Origin: a virus
Direction: 5' to 3' (one strand)
Length of the DNA: 48,040 nucleotides
IMG/VR virus record: IMGVR_UViG_3300005518_000019
Span: 1 to 48,040 of that record
Shown one piece after another: positions 39,283 to 47,016 of the stretch. The position numbers and the translations under genes were made by a program. Position 1 is the stretch's first letter, and every line of letters begins with the position of its first letter. Below the pieces are notes generated by a model, which ran no database searches, was not told where the DNA came from, and saw only the letters and a list, made by a program, of their open reading frames with translations.

Positions 39283-39765
39283 TCAGGCTCGCATCTGCTC
39301 TTGCAGGAACAGCGGCGGCGGATCGAACTCCAGCCACATGCCGGCGGGAATTTCGATCAGGTCAGCGGCGTATGGATCGTCCATCGCCCTGAGCACGTCG
39401 TAGAGCAGCTCGTCCTCGCGGGTGTATGCGGCTGGATCAGGATCGAACATCTTGCGGGCGCCGGCGAATATCTCGCCAATACAGTCGGTCGCGTCGACGT
39501 CACCTGCTGCGACTGTCACGGTCGAGGTTGGCGTCGACGCTTCCTGACATCCTCCTATGCTTGAGGAAGGTTCGGGAATTTCGGCCGCCACGCCCGCAAC
39601 ATGCCGGAGAGGCGCGGCGGCTTCATCCGGCGGCGAAGGGCGTGCACCGGAATCGAAAGGGCCGCTGGCCGCCGGAACCGGGGCTTGGGAGCACGGTACG
39701 ACGACCAGCGTCTCCGCCGACGGTTTGTCGGCGAAGCTGAAAGGCGATGGAGGCAGTGAAGCCAT
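39283..39765 (-). CDS. Hypothetical acidic Pro-rich protein
   Basis: 160 residues: Pro/Ser/Ala-rich first half and an acidic helical second half (ELLYDVLRAMDDPYAADLIE). No family recognised. Start at 39765 (MASLPPSPFSF). Confidence 0.55.
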   Translation of the reverse strand: MASLPPSPFSFADKPSAETLVVVPCSQAPVPAASGPFDSGARPSPPDEAAAPLRHVAGVAAEIPEPSSSIGGCQEASTPTSTVTVAAGDVDATDCIGEIFAGARKMFDPDPAAYTREDELLYDVLRAMDDPYAADLIEIPAGMWLEFDPPPLFLQEQMRA

Positions 39766-39830
39766 TGTGAAGATCCGACGCCGATCCGCTCGGCGATCGC
39801 GACGCAGATACAGATTAGAACGGGCGACGA

Positions 39831-40118
39831 TTACCGCCGGGGAACGATCTTGAAGTTTCGCATGGCGTGACGACGCATGATCTCGGCAACGATGACCGCG
39901 ATCGCGACACCCGACCATTCTCGTTGTCCGCCGAGATAGCGCTCAGCGGCACGAACGCTGCAGCCACAAAGCGCGGCGAGCGAAGGCGCAGTGTTCGTAG
40001 GCCAAAGCGTGTAGGCGATGTCGGCGAGAACGGTTTCGACCATTGGGTCGGTCTCGCGACCATTCGGTCGGACGGTTTCGCGTGCGGGTTCCGCACGTCT
40101 CTGTATGTTCCCAAGCAT
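39831..40118 (-). CDS. Small HTH protein
   Basis: 95 residues; PSLAALCGCSVRAAERYLGG looks like a helix-turn-helix, followed by a hydrophobic helix (VAIAVIVAEIMRR). Good ribosome site (GGGGAG) supports the ATG at 40118. Lies downstream of the Cro-like gene. A competing frame from 40417 overlaps it out of phase. Confidence 0.65.
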   Translation of the reverse strand: MLGNIQRRAEPARETVRPNGRETDPMVETVLADIAYTLWPTNTAPSLAALCGCSVRAAERYLGGQREWSGVAIAVIVAEIMRRHAMRNFKIVPRR

Positions 40119-40413
40119 GAAACTCCCCAAGCAAACGCAACTGGTAGTGAAGATGTCCTTAGAGTTCGAAGCCGTGCTGCGAAACGCGATCGTATTTCTG
40201 ACAAAGACAGCGTTCTTGCCGCATGGCGAGAATTTGACAGCAGTTTTTGATATGTCTGTTTCAATACAGAACAACCTGCGGTGCAGGTGTCCAAAAAGTT
40301 CACTTCCGCACACGGGAATTTTGTGCAACGATTGGTGTCCGAACAAGAACAAGAACAGCGGACACATCGCCGGGGGGCTAAGGAATGGGAATCGTCGTGA
40401 AATTCCCGCGCCG
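40119..40413. promoter_or_regulatory. 295-base region with two dyads
   Basis: ACCTGC-GGT-GCAGGT (40274-40288) and GTGTCCG (40335-40341) / CGGACAC (40359-40365) enclosing tandem AACAAG units. Another GTGTCC lies nearby (40287-40292). A frame starting at the ATGA after the Cro-like gene is open here but runs over the HTH gene in the wrong frame; I treat the region as probably regulatory. Confidence 0.4.
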
Positions 40414-40626
40414 TCATACGCGGGCCTCAGTACGATCATCCAAAAGCAAGAAGTCATCAGCAGTAACGGCGCCATCCGTGGCGCGCGCAATCTTTTCGGC
40501 AACATCGCGGGAGGGCCAACCGCTGCCGTCGCAAAGCGATGTGATCCAGCCACCGGTTACGCCGATACTGGCTGCGAATTCACCGCGCTTGATGCCCTTG
40601 GCCTCAAGATATTCTGCTAGTTTCAT
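40414..40626 (-). CDS. Cro-like regulator
   Basis: 70 residues: MKLAEYLEAKGIKRGEFAAS, then IGVTGGWITSLCDGSGWPS, a YdaS/Cro-type HTH with the 'P-S-x-x-V-A-x-K-I' third helix. Divergent from the repressor, first gene of the leftward unit. No ribosome site: the promoter places the transcript start next to the ATG. Confidence 0.8.
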   Translation of the reverse strand: MKLAEYLEAKGIKRGEFAASIGVTGGWITSLCDGSGWPSRDVAEKIARATDGAVTADDFLLLDDRTEARV

Positions 40627-40634
40627 GGATGAGG

Positions 40635-40663
40635 CTTTTAGCCCAGCTAAAAATTTAGCGCAA
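40635..40663 (-). promoter_or_regulatory. Leftward promoter for the Cro-like gene
   Basis: Minus-strand TTGCGC (40658-40663), 17 bases, TAAAAG (40635-40640). Transcription would start near 40628, two bases before the ATG. It overlaps the TTTTAGC...GCTAAAA dyad. Confidence 0.55.
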
Positions 40664-40720
40664 GTGAAAGTTTTAGTTCCACTGCATGGACAGGAAGGAA
40701 CTCCAGCCGCACACTTTAGC
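40636..40720. promoter_or_regulatory. Operator cluster between Cro-like and repressor genes
   Basis: TTTTAGC-CCA-GCTAAAA dyad (40636-40652), TTTAGC half-sites (40654-40659, 40715-40720) and the direct element TGAAAGTTTTAGTT (40665-40678). The last half-site touches the repressor ATG. AGGAAGGA at 40692-40699 is too far for a normal ribosome site; a 12-codon frame (40686-40724) covers it and ends in ATGA. Confidence 0.65.
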
Positions 40721-41023
40721 ATGAGTAAAAAATCATCTGCCAAGCGTAAGCCGGCCGAGAAGTTACCGCCGCCGCTGCTGCAGCGAACATTCATTCGCGA
40801 GTGGCGTGTCGTTCGCGGGCTCAGCCAGACGGAATTAGGTGAGGCCGTAGAGTTGTCTACGGCTACAATATCGCAGATCGAGAACGCCAAGACCGGCTAC
40901 TCCCAAGCAAACCTGGAGGCGATCGCGGGCGCCTTGAACGTCCACCCCATCGACCTGCTGGTCTGCAACCCTAAAGACCACCCGAAGGGTATATGGGTAA
41001 CGGTATCGGCTATTTTAGCCTGA
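40721..41023 (+). CDS. CI-like repressor (XRE family)
   Basis: 100 residues: a basic N-terminus, then a full XRE HTH (IREWRVVRGLSQTELGEAVE, ATISQIENAKTGYSQANLEA, IAGALNVHPIDLL). No peptidase domain, so it would not self-cleave like lambda CI. It faces the Cro-like gene across the operator cluster. Likely holds lysogeny. Confidence 0.85.
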   Translation: MSKKSSAKRKPAEKLPPPLLQRTFIREWRVVRGLSQTELGEAVELSTATISQIENAKTGYSQANLEAIAGALNVHPIDLLVCNPKDHPKGIWVTVSAILA

Positions 41024-41064
41024 ATGAAATTTTAGTTGACGTGAAACTTTAGTTGGGCTAAAAC
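41012..41064 (+). promoter_or_regulatory. Rightward early promoter with operators
   Basis: TTGACG (41036-41041), 17 bases, TAAAAC (41059-41064). Operator-like elements: TTTTAGCC (41013-41020), TGAAATTTTAGTT (41025-41037), TGAAACTTTAGTT (41042-41054, 17 bases on) and GGCTAAAA (41056-41063). The first overlaps the repressor's 3' end. Confidence 0.7.
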
Positions 41065-41088
41065 GGTCTCCATCAAAGGAGACCGCCC

Positions 41089-41442
41089 ATGTCAGCTCAT
41101 TGCGCGCCGACGTCGAACCCCCACCCACTTTACTTCGCCGAGTGCAGCTACGGCCGCCTCGGGATCGAATTCCAGGCCACCGATCGCGATAAGAACTCGC
41201 GCGCCGAGATCATCCGCGAAATCCGCTCCGGCGGCATCAAGCCAATCCGCATCATCGAGGTGATCGAGCCCTGCGAGGATTTTCCTCGCGGGCAGGTGCT
41301 CGACGTCACCGAGGATCTGATCGCCGAGGCTGAGCAGCCGCGCGAGCCCCGCAGCCATGCCGAGCTCCGACAGATGCTGATCGACATGCAGAACGACACC
41401 CGCCGCGACTACCTCAAGCATGAGGGGATTTTCGGATGGTAA
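41089..41442 (+). CDS. First gene of the rightward unit, unknown
   Basis: 117 residues: YGRLGIEFQATDRDKNSRAE, IKPIRIIEVIEPCEDFPRG, and a helical C-terminus. Strong ribosome site AAAGGAGA. First gene under the repressed early promoter, so it may be an early host-takeover or regulatory protein. Confidence 0.7.
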   Translation: MSAHCAPTSNPHPLYFAECSYGRLGIEFQATDRDKNSRAEIIREIRSGGIKPIRIIEVIEPCEDFPRGQVLDVTEDLIAEAEQPREPRSHAELRQMLIDMQNDTRRDYLKHEGIFGW

Positions 41443-41726
41443 CCCAGCACAACCAGAGCAGCCAGCAACTCGCCGACGTGCTCTTGCATCATTGGCAGAA
41501 CCTTTGGCCCTTGCCGCCGGCGGAGCGGATCAAGCGCATCGACGAGATCACGAAGGATTACGAGTACGAGCACCTGCTCAATATCGTTGCGACCTCGATG
41601 CAGGAGCCGGAACCCGAAATCATCAAGCCCGAGCCGTCGAACCTGCTCCAGTTCGCAGCCATCGTGCTGTTCATCGGCGCCGGGATCGCTTTGGCAATCA
41701 TCGCAGCCACGCCGGTGCCGGCATGA
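41436..41726 (+). CDS. Membrane protein with a C-terminal span
   Basis: 96 residues: helical soluble part (LADVLLHHWQNLWPLPPAER) and a membrane span near the end (LLQFAAIVLFIGAGIALAII). Overlaps the upstream gene by seven bases. Role unknown. Confidence 0.65.
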   Translation: MVTQHNQSSQQLADVLLHHWQNLWPLPPAERIKRIDEITKDYEYEHLLNIVATSMQEPEPEIIKPEPSNLLQFAAIVLFIGAGIALAIIAATPVPA

Positions 41727-41842
41727 CAGACTTTTTCATCGCGTACCTGTGCCTCAACGCCGCTGTTCTCCTCCTGCTCACCCGTTATCAGCGCGAGCGG
41801 CTGCTCTACTGGACCATACGAAAGCTGAGGGGGCGGGCATGA
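41723..41842 (+). CDS. 39-residue membrane protein
   Basis: MTDFFIAYLCLNAAVLLLLT is a membrane span, then a basic tail (RYQRERLLYWTIRKLRGRA). ATGA overlaps on both sides. Confidence 0.65.
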   Translation: MTDFFIAYLCLNAAVLLLLTRYQRERLLYWTIRKLRGRA

Positions 41843-42093
41843 AGTGCCCACACCCGTCATTCACGCTCGCCGAATCCGACGCTGCGTATTTCAGCCAGAT
41901 CCCGGCGCCGTTCCTCACGCTGCTCAAGCTGATCCACTTCGAGAAGATGAATTACCGCGAGATCGCGACGCAGACCGACCTCCCAGCCGGCACCGTCAAA
42001 AGCCGGGTGTTCCGCGGTCGCGAGATGATCCGGAAGCTGCGCGCCGAGGACGAGGCCCGCAACGAGACGTGGCAGGAGCCAGTGTTCCAATGA
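41839..42093 (+). CDS. Sigma-factor region 4-like protein
   Basis: 84 residues. LLKLIHFEKMNYREIATQTD, then LPAGTVKSRVFRGREMIRKL, is the sigma-70/ECF region 4 HTH that reads the -35 element; region 2 is missing. It might redirect or block host polymerase, or be a regulator built on that fold. ATGA coupled on both sides. Confidence 0.8.
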   Translation: MKCPHPSFTLAESDAAYFSQIPAPFLTLLKLIHFEKMNYREIATQTDLPAGTVKSRVFRGREMIRKLRAEDEARNETWQEPVFQ

Positions 42094-42992
42094 AGATAGA
42101 CAAGCCAGGAATTTATCGCGGCGTTAGCGATGCGGACTATCGGTCTGATCCCTGCCCGTCGCCCAGCCTCACGCAATCGACAGTCAAGACGCTGATCGAG
42201 GGCTCGCCGGCTCACGCGTGGACCGAGAGCCCGCGCCTCAATCCTCACTATGAATATGACGATGACACCAAATACGACATCGGCAATGTCGCGCATCGCC
42301 TGATCTTGGGACGAGGAAAGGAGATCGAGGTCGTCGATTTTGCCGACTGGCGAAGCAAGGCCGCCAAGGACGCTCGCGAGAAGGCCGCCGACGAGGGTCG
42401 GATTGCCGTCCTGAAACATCAATTCGATCAGGCGTCAGACATGGCGAGCGCGGCGTGGATGCAGCTTCGCGTGCACGAGGACCGCGACGCCTTCACGAGC
42501 GGCGATGCCGAGGTGATGATTGCCTGGGAAGAGAACGGCATCTGGTTCAGATCGTTGATCGACTGGCTGCACGAGGATCTGCGCACGGTCGACGATTACA
42601 AGTCGTCGGGCATGTCGATGGCGCCGCACGTCATCGGAATGCGTGCCCAAGCGGCCGGTTGGGAAACGCAAGCAGCCTTTATCGAGCGCGGGCTGGATGT
42701 TCTCGATCCTGCTGGCGCCGGTCGCCGCCGCTACCGCTTTATCGGTCAGGAGACCTACAAGCCGCACGCGCTCACCGTCATGCACATGAACGAATACTGG
42801 ATGACGATGGGTCGGAAGCGGGTTGAGGCCGGCATCGCGCTGTGGCGACCCGCGGTTGAGCACAACTACTGGCGCAATTACGGCACCAAGGCCGTGATTC
42901 CTGAATATCCCGGCTTCAAGGAAAAGCAGTGGCTGGATCGCGAAGAGAGCGGCGAGTTTGAGCCCGACACCAAACTGATCATGGCTGGCTGA
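42090..42992 (+). CDS. RecE-like PD-(D/E)XK exonuclease
   Basis: 300 residues. The nuclease core shows GNVAHRLILG (His), GDAEVMIAWEENGIWFRSLID and DYKSSG (the D/E-x-K end), the order seen in RecE/DUF3799-type phage exonucleases that chew double-stranded ends before annealing. It precedes a Sak4-like ATPase, so the pair forms a recombination module. Confidence 0.8.
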   Translation: MKIDKPGIYRGVSDADYRSDPCPSPSLTQSTVKTLIEGSPAHAWTESPRLNPHYEYDDDTKYDIGNVAHRLILGRGKEIEVVDFADWRSKAAKDAREKAADEGRIAVLKHQFDQASDMASAAWMQLRVHEDRDAFTSGDAEVMIAWEENGIWFRSLIDWLHEDLRTVDDYKSSGMSMAPHVIGMRAQAAGWETQAAFIERGLDVLDPAGAGRRRYRFIGQETYKPHALTVMHMNEYWMTMGRKRVEAGIALWRPAVEHNYWRNYGTKAVIPEYPGFKEKQWLDREESGEFEPDTKLIMAG

Positions 42993-43174
42993 TGTTTACT
43001 TCAGAGCAAAAACGCAAGGCCGTTGAGCGCGAATTGTCGTTTCGTAGGCGCGTCTACCCGCGGTTTATCGAACAGAAAAAGATGTCGCAGCAGCTCGCGG
43101 ACGAACAAATCGCGATCTTCGAAGCCATTCGAATGGACTATTCCGCCGCTGAAGAGAGCGAGAGGTTGATATGA
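42992..43174 (+). CDS. Small helical protein in the recombination module
   Basis: 60 residues, charged helices (QKRKAVERELSFRRRVYPRF). The pattern 'RE..FRRRVYPR.I...KM' is common in small phage proteins next to recombination genes. One-base overlap upstream, ATGA downstream. Confidence 0.7.
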   Translation: MFTSEQKRKAVERELSFRRRVYPRFIEQKKMSQQLADEQIAIFEAIRMDYSAAEESERLI

Positions 43175-44106
43175 CATTCCAGTTCGCACCCGCCAAGCGG
43201 GAACAGGTTTCGCTACTGATCGCGCTGGCCGGTGCATCAGGTAGCGGCAAAACTTACAGCGCGCTCCGCCTTGCAAAGGGGATGGCGCCGGCCGGGAAGA
43301 TTGCCTTCATCGACACCGAGGCCAGGCGCGGGCTGCACTATGCCGAGGAGTTCGATTTCCTCCATTCCGATATGCGGCCGCCATTCCGGCCCGCCGCTTT
43401 CATCGAAGGTATCCATGCTGCGGAAGCCGCCGGCGCCGAGGTTGTGATCATCGACAGTTTTAGCCACGAGTACGACGGCCAAGGCGGAATCACCGAATGG
43501 GCTGACGAGCTCGAGCAGGCTGGCACCAAATCTCCCGGCAACTGGAAGATCCCGAAGCGAGCCCACAAGACGCTGATGAACGCGCTGCTGCAGTGTCGCG
43601 CCTCAATCATCTTCTGCCTGCGCGCCGACGAGAAGATCAGGATCGCGCGCGAGAACGGCAAAACGGTCGTCGAGCCGCTGGGCTGGATGCCGATCTGCGA
43701 GAAGCGGTTCATGTTCGAGATGACCGCCAGCTTCACGCTGACGCCGGATCGTCCAGGCATTCCGCATTTCGATTTGCCGCACAAGCTGCAGCGCCAGCAC
43801 CGCGGCATGTTCACGGACACCAAACCCATCGGCGAGGATAGCGGGATTGCTCTCGCTGAATGGGCGCGCGGCGGTGCACCAGCCCCCACCGTCGCGCAGT
43901 TCAAACCGACCGAGCCAATGGACGAGACCACGGACGATCTGATGGCGTGGGATTCCAAGCTCGCTACCGCCGCCCTGCAGGGCACGGATTCGTTGCGCGA
44001 AACCTGGAACACCGTTCCGAAGCCGCTCAAGAAAACACTTGAGGCAGCGCTTCGCAATCGCCACCAGCCGTCGGCCACGGAATCTGATGCAAAGGCGCCG
44101 GCATGA
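43171..44106 (+). CDS. Sak4-like RecA-core ATPase
   Basis: 311 residues. Walker A GASGSGKT (21-28), Walker B AEVVIIDSFSHEYD, and RASIIFCLRADEKIRIA in the core place it in the AAA_24/Sak4 group of single-strand annealing or RecA-like phage proteins. The C-terminal tail is Thr/Pro/Ala-rich. Works with the upstream exonuclease by inference. Confidence 0.8.
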   Translation: MTFQFAPAKREQVSLLIALAGASGSGKTYSALRLAKGMAPAGKIAFIDTEARRGLHYAEEFDFLHSDMRPPFRPAAFIEGIHAAEAAGAEVVIIDSFSHEYDGQGGITEWADELEQAGTKSPGNWKIPKRAHKTLMNALLQCRASIIFCLRADEKIRIARENGKTVVEPLGWMPICEKRFMFEMTASFTLTPDRPGIPHFDLPHKLQRQHRGMFTDTKPIGEDSGIALAEWARGGAPAPTVAQFKPTEPMDETTDDLMAWDSKLATAALQGTDSLRETWNTVPKPLKKTLEAALRNRHQPSATESDAKAPA

Positions 44107-44231
44107 TCCACGTCGCCCGCTATCTCCTGATCGCCGTCGGGATCGCGCTGATCCCGGTCTGGAAGCTCTGGATCTTAGGCGGCTGGATGGCGGACAGGAG
44201 AGCGCAGCGAATTCAACGAAGGAGGTACTGA
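44103..44231 (+). CDS. 42-residue membrane protein
   Basis: YLLIAVGIALIPVWKLWILG is one membrane span, then a basic tail (DRRAQRIQRRRY). Coupled by ATGA upstream and TGATG downstream. Confidence 0.6.
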   Translation: MIHVARYLLIAVGIALIPVWKLWILGGWMADRRAQRIQRRRY

Positions 44232-44503
44232 TGCTTTACGACCCGAAACGGGAAGCCCCCTCTCTCGAAGGCTTTATAGCATGGCTGGAACAGCAACCGG
44301 CGGATCAGTCTTACGACTGGCACAACATCCATAAGTGCCCGGTCTGCCTGTATCTGCGATCAGCGAAGGGGTGGAAATATCCCACTGATCATTACTCCTA
44401 TCCCGATCTGTTCAGGGCTCCGGCGCAGTATGGCGAGATTTGCGCCACGTTCCCCTGGACATTCGGCGAGGCTCTCAAGCGAGCACGGAAAGCTGTCGCA
44501 TGA
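44231..44503 (+). CDS. Hypothetical protein
   Basis: 90 residues with WHNIHKCPVCLYLRSAKGW, a CxxC with neighbouring histidines. The GAAGGAGG site precedes the ATG. Unknown function. Confidence 0.65.
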   Translation: MLYDPKREAPSLEGFIAWLEQQPADQSYDWHNIHKCPVCLYLRSAKGWKYPTDHYSYPDLFRAPAQYGEICATFPWTFGEALKRARKAVA

Positions 44504-44760
44504 CCACGATCGCCGAACGACTACTGGAACGGCACCGGGTTGATTCCGAGCGCATGTGGCCGGCGCCTTCCGACCTCGACCTTCTGGCCGCTGCTCATAT
44601 CAAGGAGCTGGAAGAGGCACTGCGGAGCGTTTCCACGCAATGCGGCAACGTCATATTTAATTGCGAGCAACGGCCGGCGGATAACGATCGGCATCTGAGT
44701 TCGTGGAAGGGCGTCAAGGAATACGCTGACGCCGCTCTCCAGCCCAAGGAGCCGAAATGA
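44500..44760 (+). CDS. Hypothetical protein
   Basis: 86 residues, helical (AERLLERHRVDSERM; DLLAAAHIKELEEALRSV). It resembles other small accessory phage proteins. ATGA overlaps on both sides. Confidence 0.65.
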   Translation: MTTIAERLLERHRVDSERMWPAPSDLDLLAAAHIKELEEALRSVSTQCGNVIFNCEQRPADNDRHLSSWKGVKEYADAALQPKEPK

Positions 44761-44873
44761 ACGACGATCTGATCGGATGCGGCGGCGCGATCTTGACGGC
44801 CTCGATCATCATCGTCCCCGCGCTTGCAGCGTTTTATTTCCTCTTCCTCGAACCCATGCTGGCAACGCCATGA
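44757..44873 (+). CDS. 38-residue membrane protein
   Basis: One span, AILTASIIIVPALAAFYFLF. ATGA overlaps on both sides. Confidence 0.6.
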   Translation: MNDDLIGCGGAILTASIIIVPALAAFYFLFLEPMLATP

Positions 44874-45658
44874 CTGACTTTCCATCATCTCCTGAGTCCG
44901 AAACAGCGCACCGCGCGCCAGAAGTGTTCCTGTTCTACAGGGACAGGCAGCTTCACCACATCCACACCGATCGAAAGGTGTTTGAGGATTGGATGGAGAA
45001 GGCATCTTGGCAATACCCGCCCGATCGCTGCGAGATCGTCCGATATACACCTGCCGATCTTGCCCCAGATCAAAGCCTCTCCATCCTGGTCAAGCAATAC
45101 GCCCTTGACCTGCGGCGGAACGCGAGCGGCGGCGATGATTATCCATATGAGTACGCCAAGGCCACAGCCGACTATCTGGAAGAACTGATCAAGCGCGCCA
45201 AGGGTAACTGCACCTGCGCAAAGGCTGGCTTCCCCAACAGCTGCGATAACTGTGATGGACTTGCCCCAACTCAGCAACAGCCAGGCAAGCTAACCGGCGA
45301 TCAGATCATGCAGGTTATCCGGAAGGTAACCAGCGGAGAGTTGCGCGAGATGCTGACATGCAAGCGCTGGAAGGATGGCATCGACATCGATCAACCGACC
45401 TTCGCTGCAGAACGCCTTGCGGAAGAATTTCGCGTCACTGTTACGGATACATCGACAGATCGGCTAGTAGATGAAATCGCCGCTCGCAGCCCTGGCGTGC
45501 CCAAGGCTACCATCCGGAAACTGCTTGAATCCTCGGACCCATATCTCATGTGCGAGGGCGGCGGTGGATCCTGCTATTTGCCGGAATGTAGGGAGCACGG
45601 CTGCATGCGCGCCACCTCAGACTCCTCTATAGATTGCGAGGGCAACGATCATGTTTGA
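44870..45658 (+). CDS. Multi-module protein sharing the Cys-rich domain of the gene at 78
   Basis: 262 residues. Residues about 68-130 repeat the module of the gene at 78 (QYALDLRRNASGGDDYPYE and CTCAKAGFPNSCDNCDG). An N-terminal part (EVFLFYRDRQLHHIHTDRK) and a C-terminal part with further cysteines (CEGGGGSCYLPEC) flank it. No catalytic motif recognised. Confidence 0.7.
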   Translation: MTDFPSSPESETAHRAPEVFLFYRDRQLHHIHTDRKVFEDWMEKASWQYPPDRCEIVRYTPADLAPDQSLSILVKQYALDLRRNASGGDDYPYEYAKATADYLEELIKRAKGNCTCAKAGFPNSCDNCDGLAPTQQQPGKLTGDQIMQVIRKVTSGELREMLTCKRWKDGIDIDQPTFAAERLAEEFRVTVTDTSTDRLVDEIAARSPGVPKATIRKLLESSDPYLMCEGGGGSCYLPECREHGCMRATSDSSIDCEGNDHV

Positions 45659-45809
45659 TTTGTGGCTTCAGATGATCCTCCCCGGCTATGCCGCGCCAGT
45701 GACACGCGACCAACTCGGCAAGCTTCCCGCCAGCCCGCTCGCCAATCAGTTCCGACCACCGCCGCCGGACTCACGAACACAGCCAGAACCTCTGTGGTAT
45801 CGGCTTTGA
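45651..45809 (+). CDS. 52-residue Pro-rich protein
   Basis: MFDLWLQMILPGYAAPVTRD then a Pro-rich tail (FRPPPPDSRTQPEPLWYRL). Overlaps the upstream gene by eight bases. Unknown. Confidence 0.5.
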   Translation: MFDLWLQMILPGYAAPVTRDQLGKLPASPLANQFRPPPPDSRTQPEPLWYRL

Positions 45810-45825
45810 AAGCAGGAAACAGCAA

Positions 45826-46074
45826 ATGATCAAGCAGCCGCAGTTCGACGCCGAAACCGTCATCGCTGATTTCCTGGGTGATCTGTACGACGGTCACCCG
45901 CGCGTGGGTCGGCTCGATTCCACCGGCTACAAGCGCCTCCGGGAGCTGGCTCAAGTCCTTATCAGAGACCTTAGGGATCAGGGCATCAATGTTTCCGATC
46001 GCAACCTCGATGCAGAGCGAAGCCCGGAGGCCCTTGAATGGCGCCGGAGACGCAAAATAGGAATGCCGCAATGA
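45826..46074 (+). CDS. Hypothetical protein
   Basis: 82 residues, helical and charged (YKRLRELAQVLIRDLRDQG). Ribosome site CAGGAAAC. Stop overlaps the next ATG. Confidence 0.6.
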   Translation: MIKQPQFDAETVIADFLGDLYDGHPRVGRLDSTGYKRLRELAQVLIRDLRDQGINVSDRNLDAERSPEALEWRRRRKIGMPQ

Positions 46075-46280
46075 TGACAAGCGACATCAAGATCCCATGG
46101 CAGTTGGCGTCGCCGGAAGATGCACTTCAAACACACGGAGGAGAGACCATGTGCGGCGGTGTCACGAACAAGACTACACGCGGCAAACAGCTGCCTCCGA
46201 TCACTCCATGGGAGATTTGGTGGAAGTGGATCAAGGCCAAGGCTGTTTCCGTCACGCGCCCACTCCACGAGAGCAAATGA
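46071..46280 (+). CDS. Hypothetical protein
   Basis: 69 residues, with CGGVTNKTTRGKQLPPITPW and a Trp-rich end (EIWWKWIKAKAV). No family recognised. ATGA overlaps on both sides. Confidence 0.55.
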   Translation: MMTSDIKIPWQLASPEDALQTHGGETMCGGVTNKTTRGKQLPPITPWEIWWKWIKAKAVSVTRPLHESK

Positions 46281-46843
46281 TGGTCGCCGCCCTATACGTC
46301 GAAACAGGTGGTTGCTACTTCGGGCTTCCGAACGTCGATCCCTGGGACGAGCCTCGAGATGCGCGGCTATATGCCGGCCCATATCCAGTTGTCGCCCATC
46401 CGCCCTGCGACCGATGGCACCAGCTCTCAGCGGTCAACAACAAGCGGTGGGGGTACGCCATCAATGAGGATGGTGGATGCTTCGCCGCAGCCATTGCCGC
46501 CGTGCGCAAGTATGGAGGCGTTCTCGAGCATCCGGCGGAATCTCGAGCTTTCAAGTTTCACGGCATCCCGGAGCCGGTTTCGGATAGCTGGCAGTTCACG
46601 ATAGACGGCGATTGGGTCACCGAGGTCTGGCAGTCCAGCTACGGACACGGCGCCCGCAAGCGGACCTGGCTGCTTTACCGGGGCGCAACGCTGCCACCGT
46701 TGCTGGACTGGCGCAGGGTCGCCGGCAAGTTTCAGATCGGCTTCTTTGACCAGAAGCTGCCGCAACTTCCGAAAGCCGAACGCGCCGCAACGCCCGAACT
46801 GTTTCGTGACCTGCTGATCTCGATTGCCGGGAATGCAGCATGA
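46277..46843 (+). CDS. Methyltransferase-like phage protein with an HPPC motif
   Basis: 188 residues. VVAHPPCDRWHQLS resembles the PC motif of cytosine methyltransferases and is followed by GGCFAAAIAAVRKYGGVLEHP, a pattern I associate with phage C5-methyltransferase-like proteins. A SAM motif I (FxGxG) is not evident, so activity is doubtful. Confidence 0.55.
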   Translation: MMVAALYVETGGCYFGLPNVDPWDEPRDARLYAGPYPVVAHPPCDRWHQLSAVNNKRWGYAINEDGGCFAAAIAAVRKYGGVLEHPAESRAFKFHGIPEPVSDSWQFTIDGDWVTEVWQSSYGHGARKRTWLLYRGATLPPLLDWRRVAGKFQIGFFDQKLPQLPKAERAATPELFRDLLISIAGNAA

Positions 46844-47016
46844 ATACCCTACTACACAAAGCCCACGATCATGAATGCGCAAGCGCGGCTTACGCGGTCC
46901 TGATTGAACGCGCTGCGAACTGCGGGGATCGCAAGAAGGCCCGCTCTCTGCGCCGTGAATTCGAACGATACATCGCGCTTTCGGATACTTCGCAACTCCG
47001 GCCACAGGGGGAATAG
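46840..47016 (+). CDS. 58-residue helical protein
   Basis: HDHECASAAYAVLIERAANC then basic helices. ATGA overlap upstream; the next ATG follows its stop with no gap. Unknown. Confidence 0.55.
   Translation: MNTLLHKAHDHECASAAYAVLIERAANCGDRKKARSLRREFERYIALSDTSQLRPQGE

Noticed and set aside
39815-40417. 200-codon minus frame coupled to the Cro-like stop by ATGA
   Set aside because: Ser/Arg/Cys-rich with no protein pattern and out of frame over the better supported HTH gene at 39831-40118.
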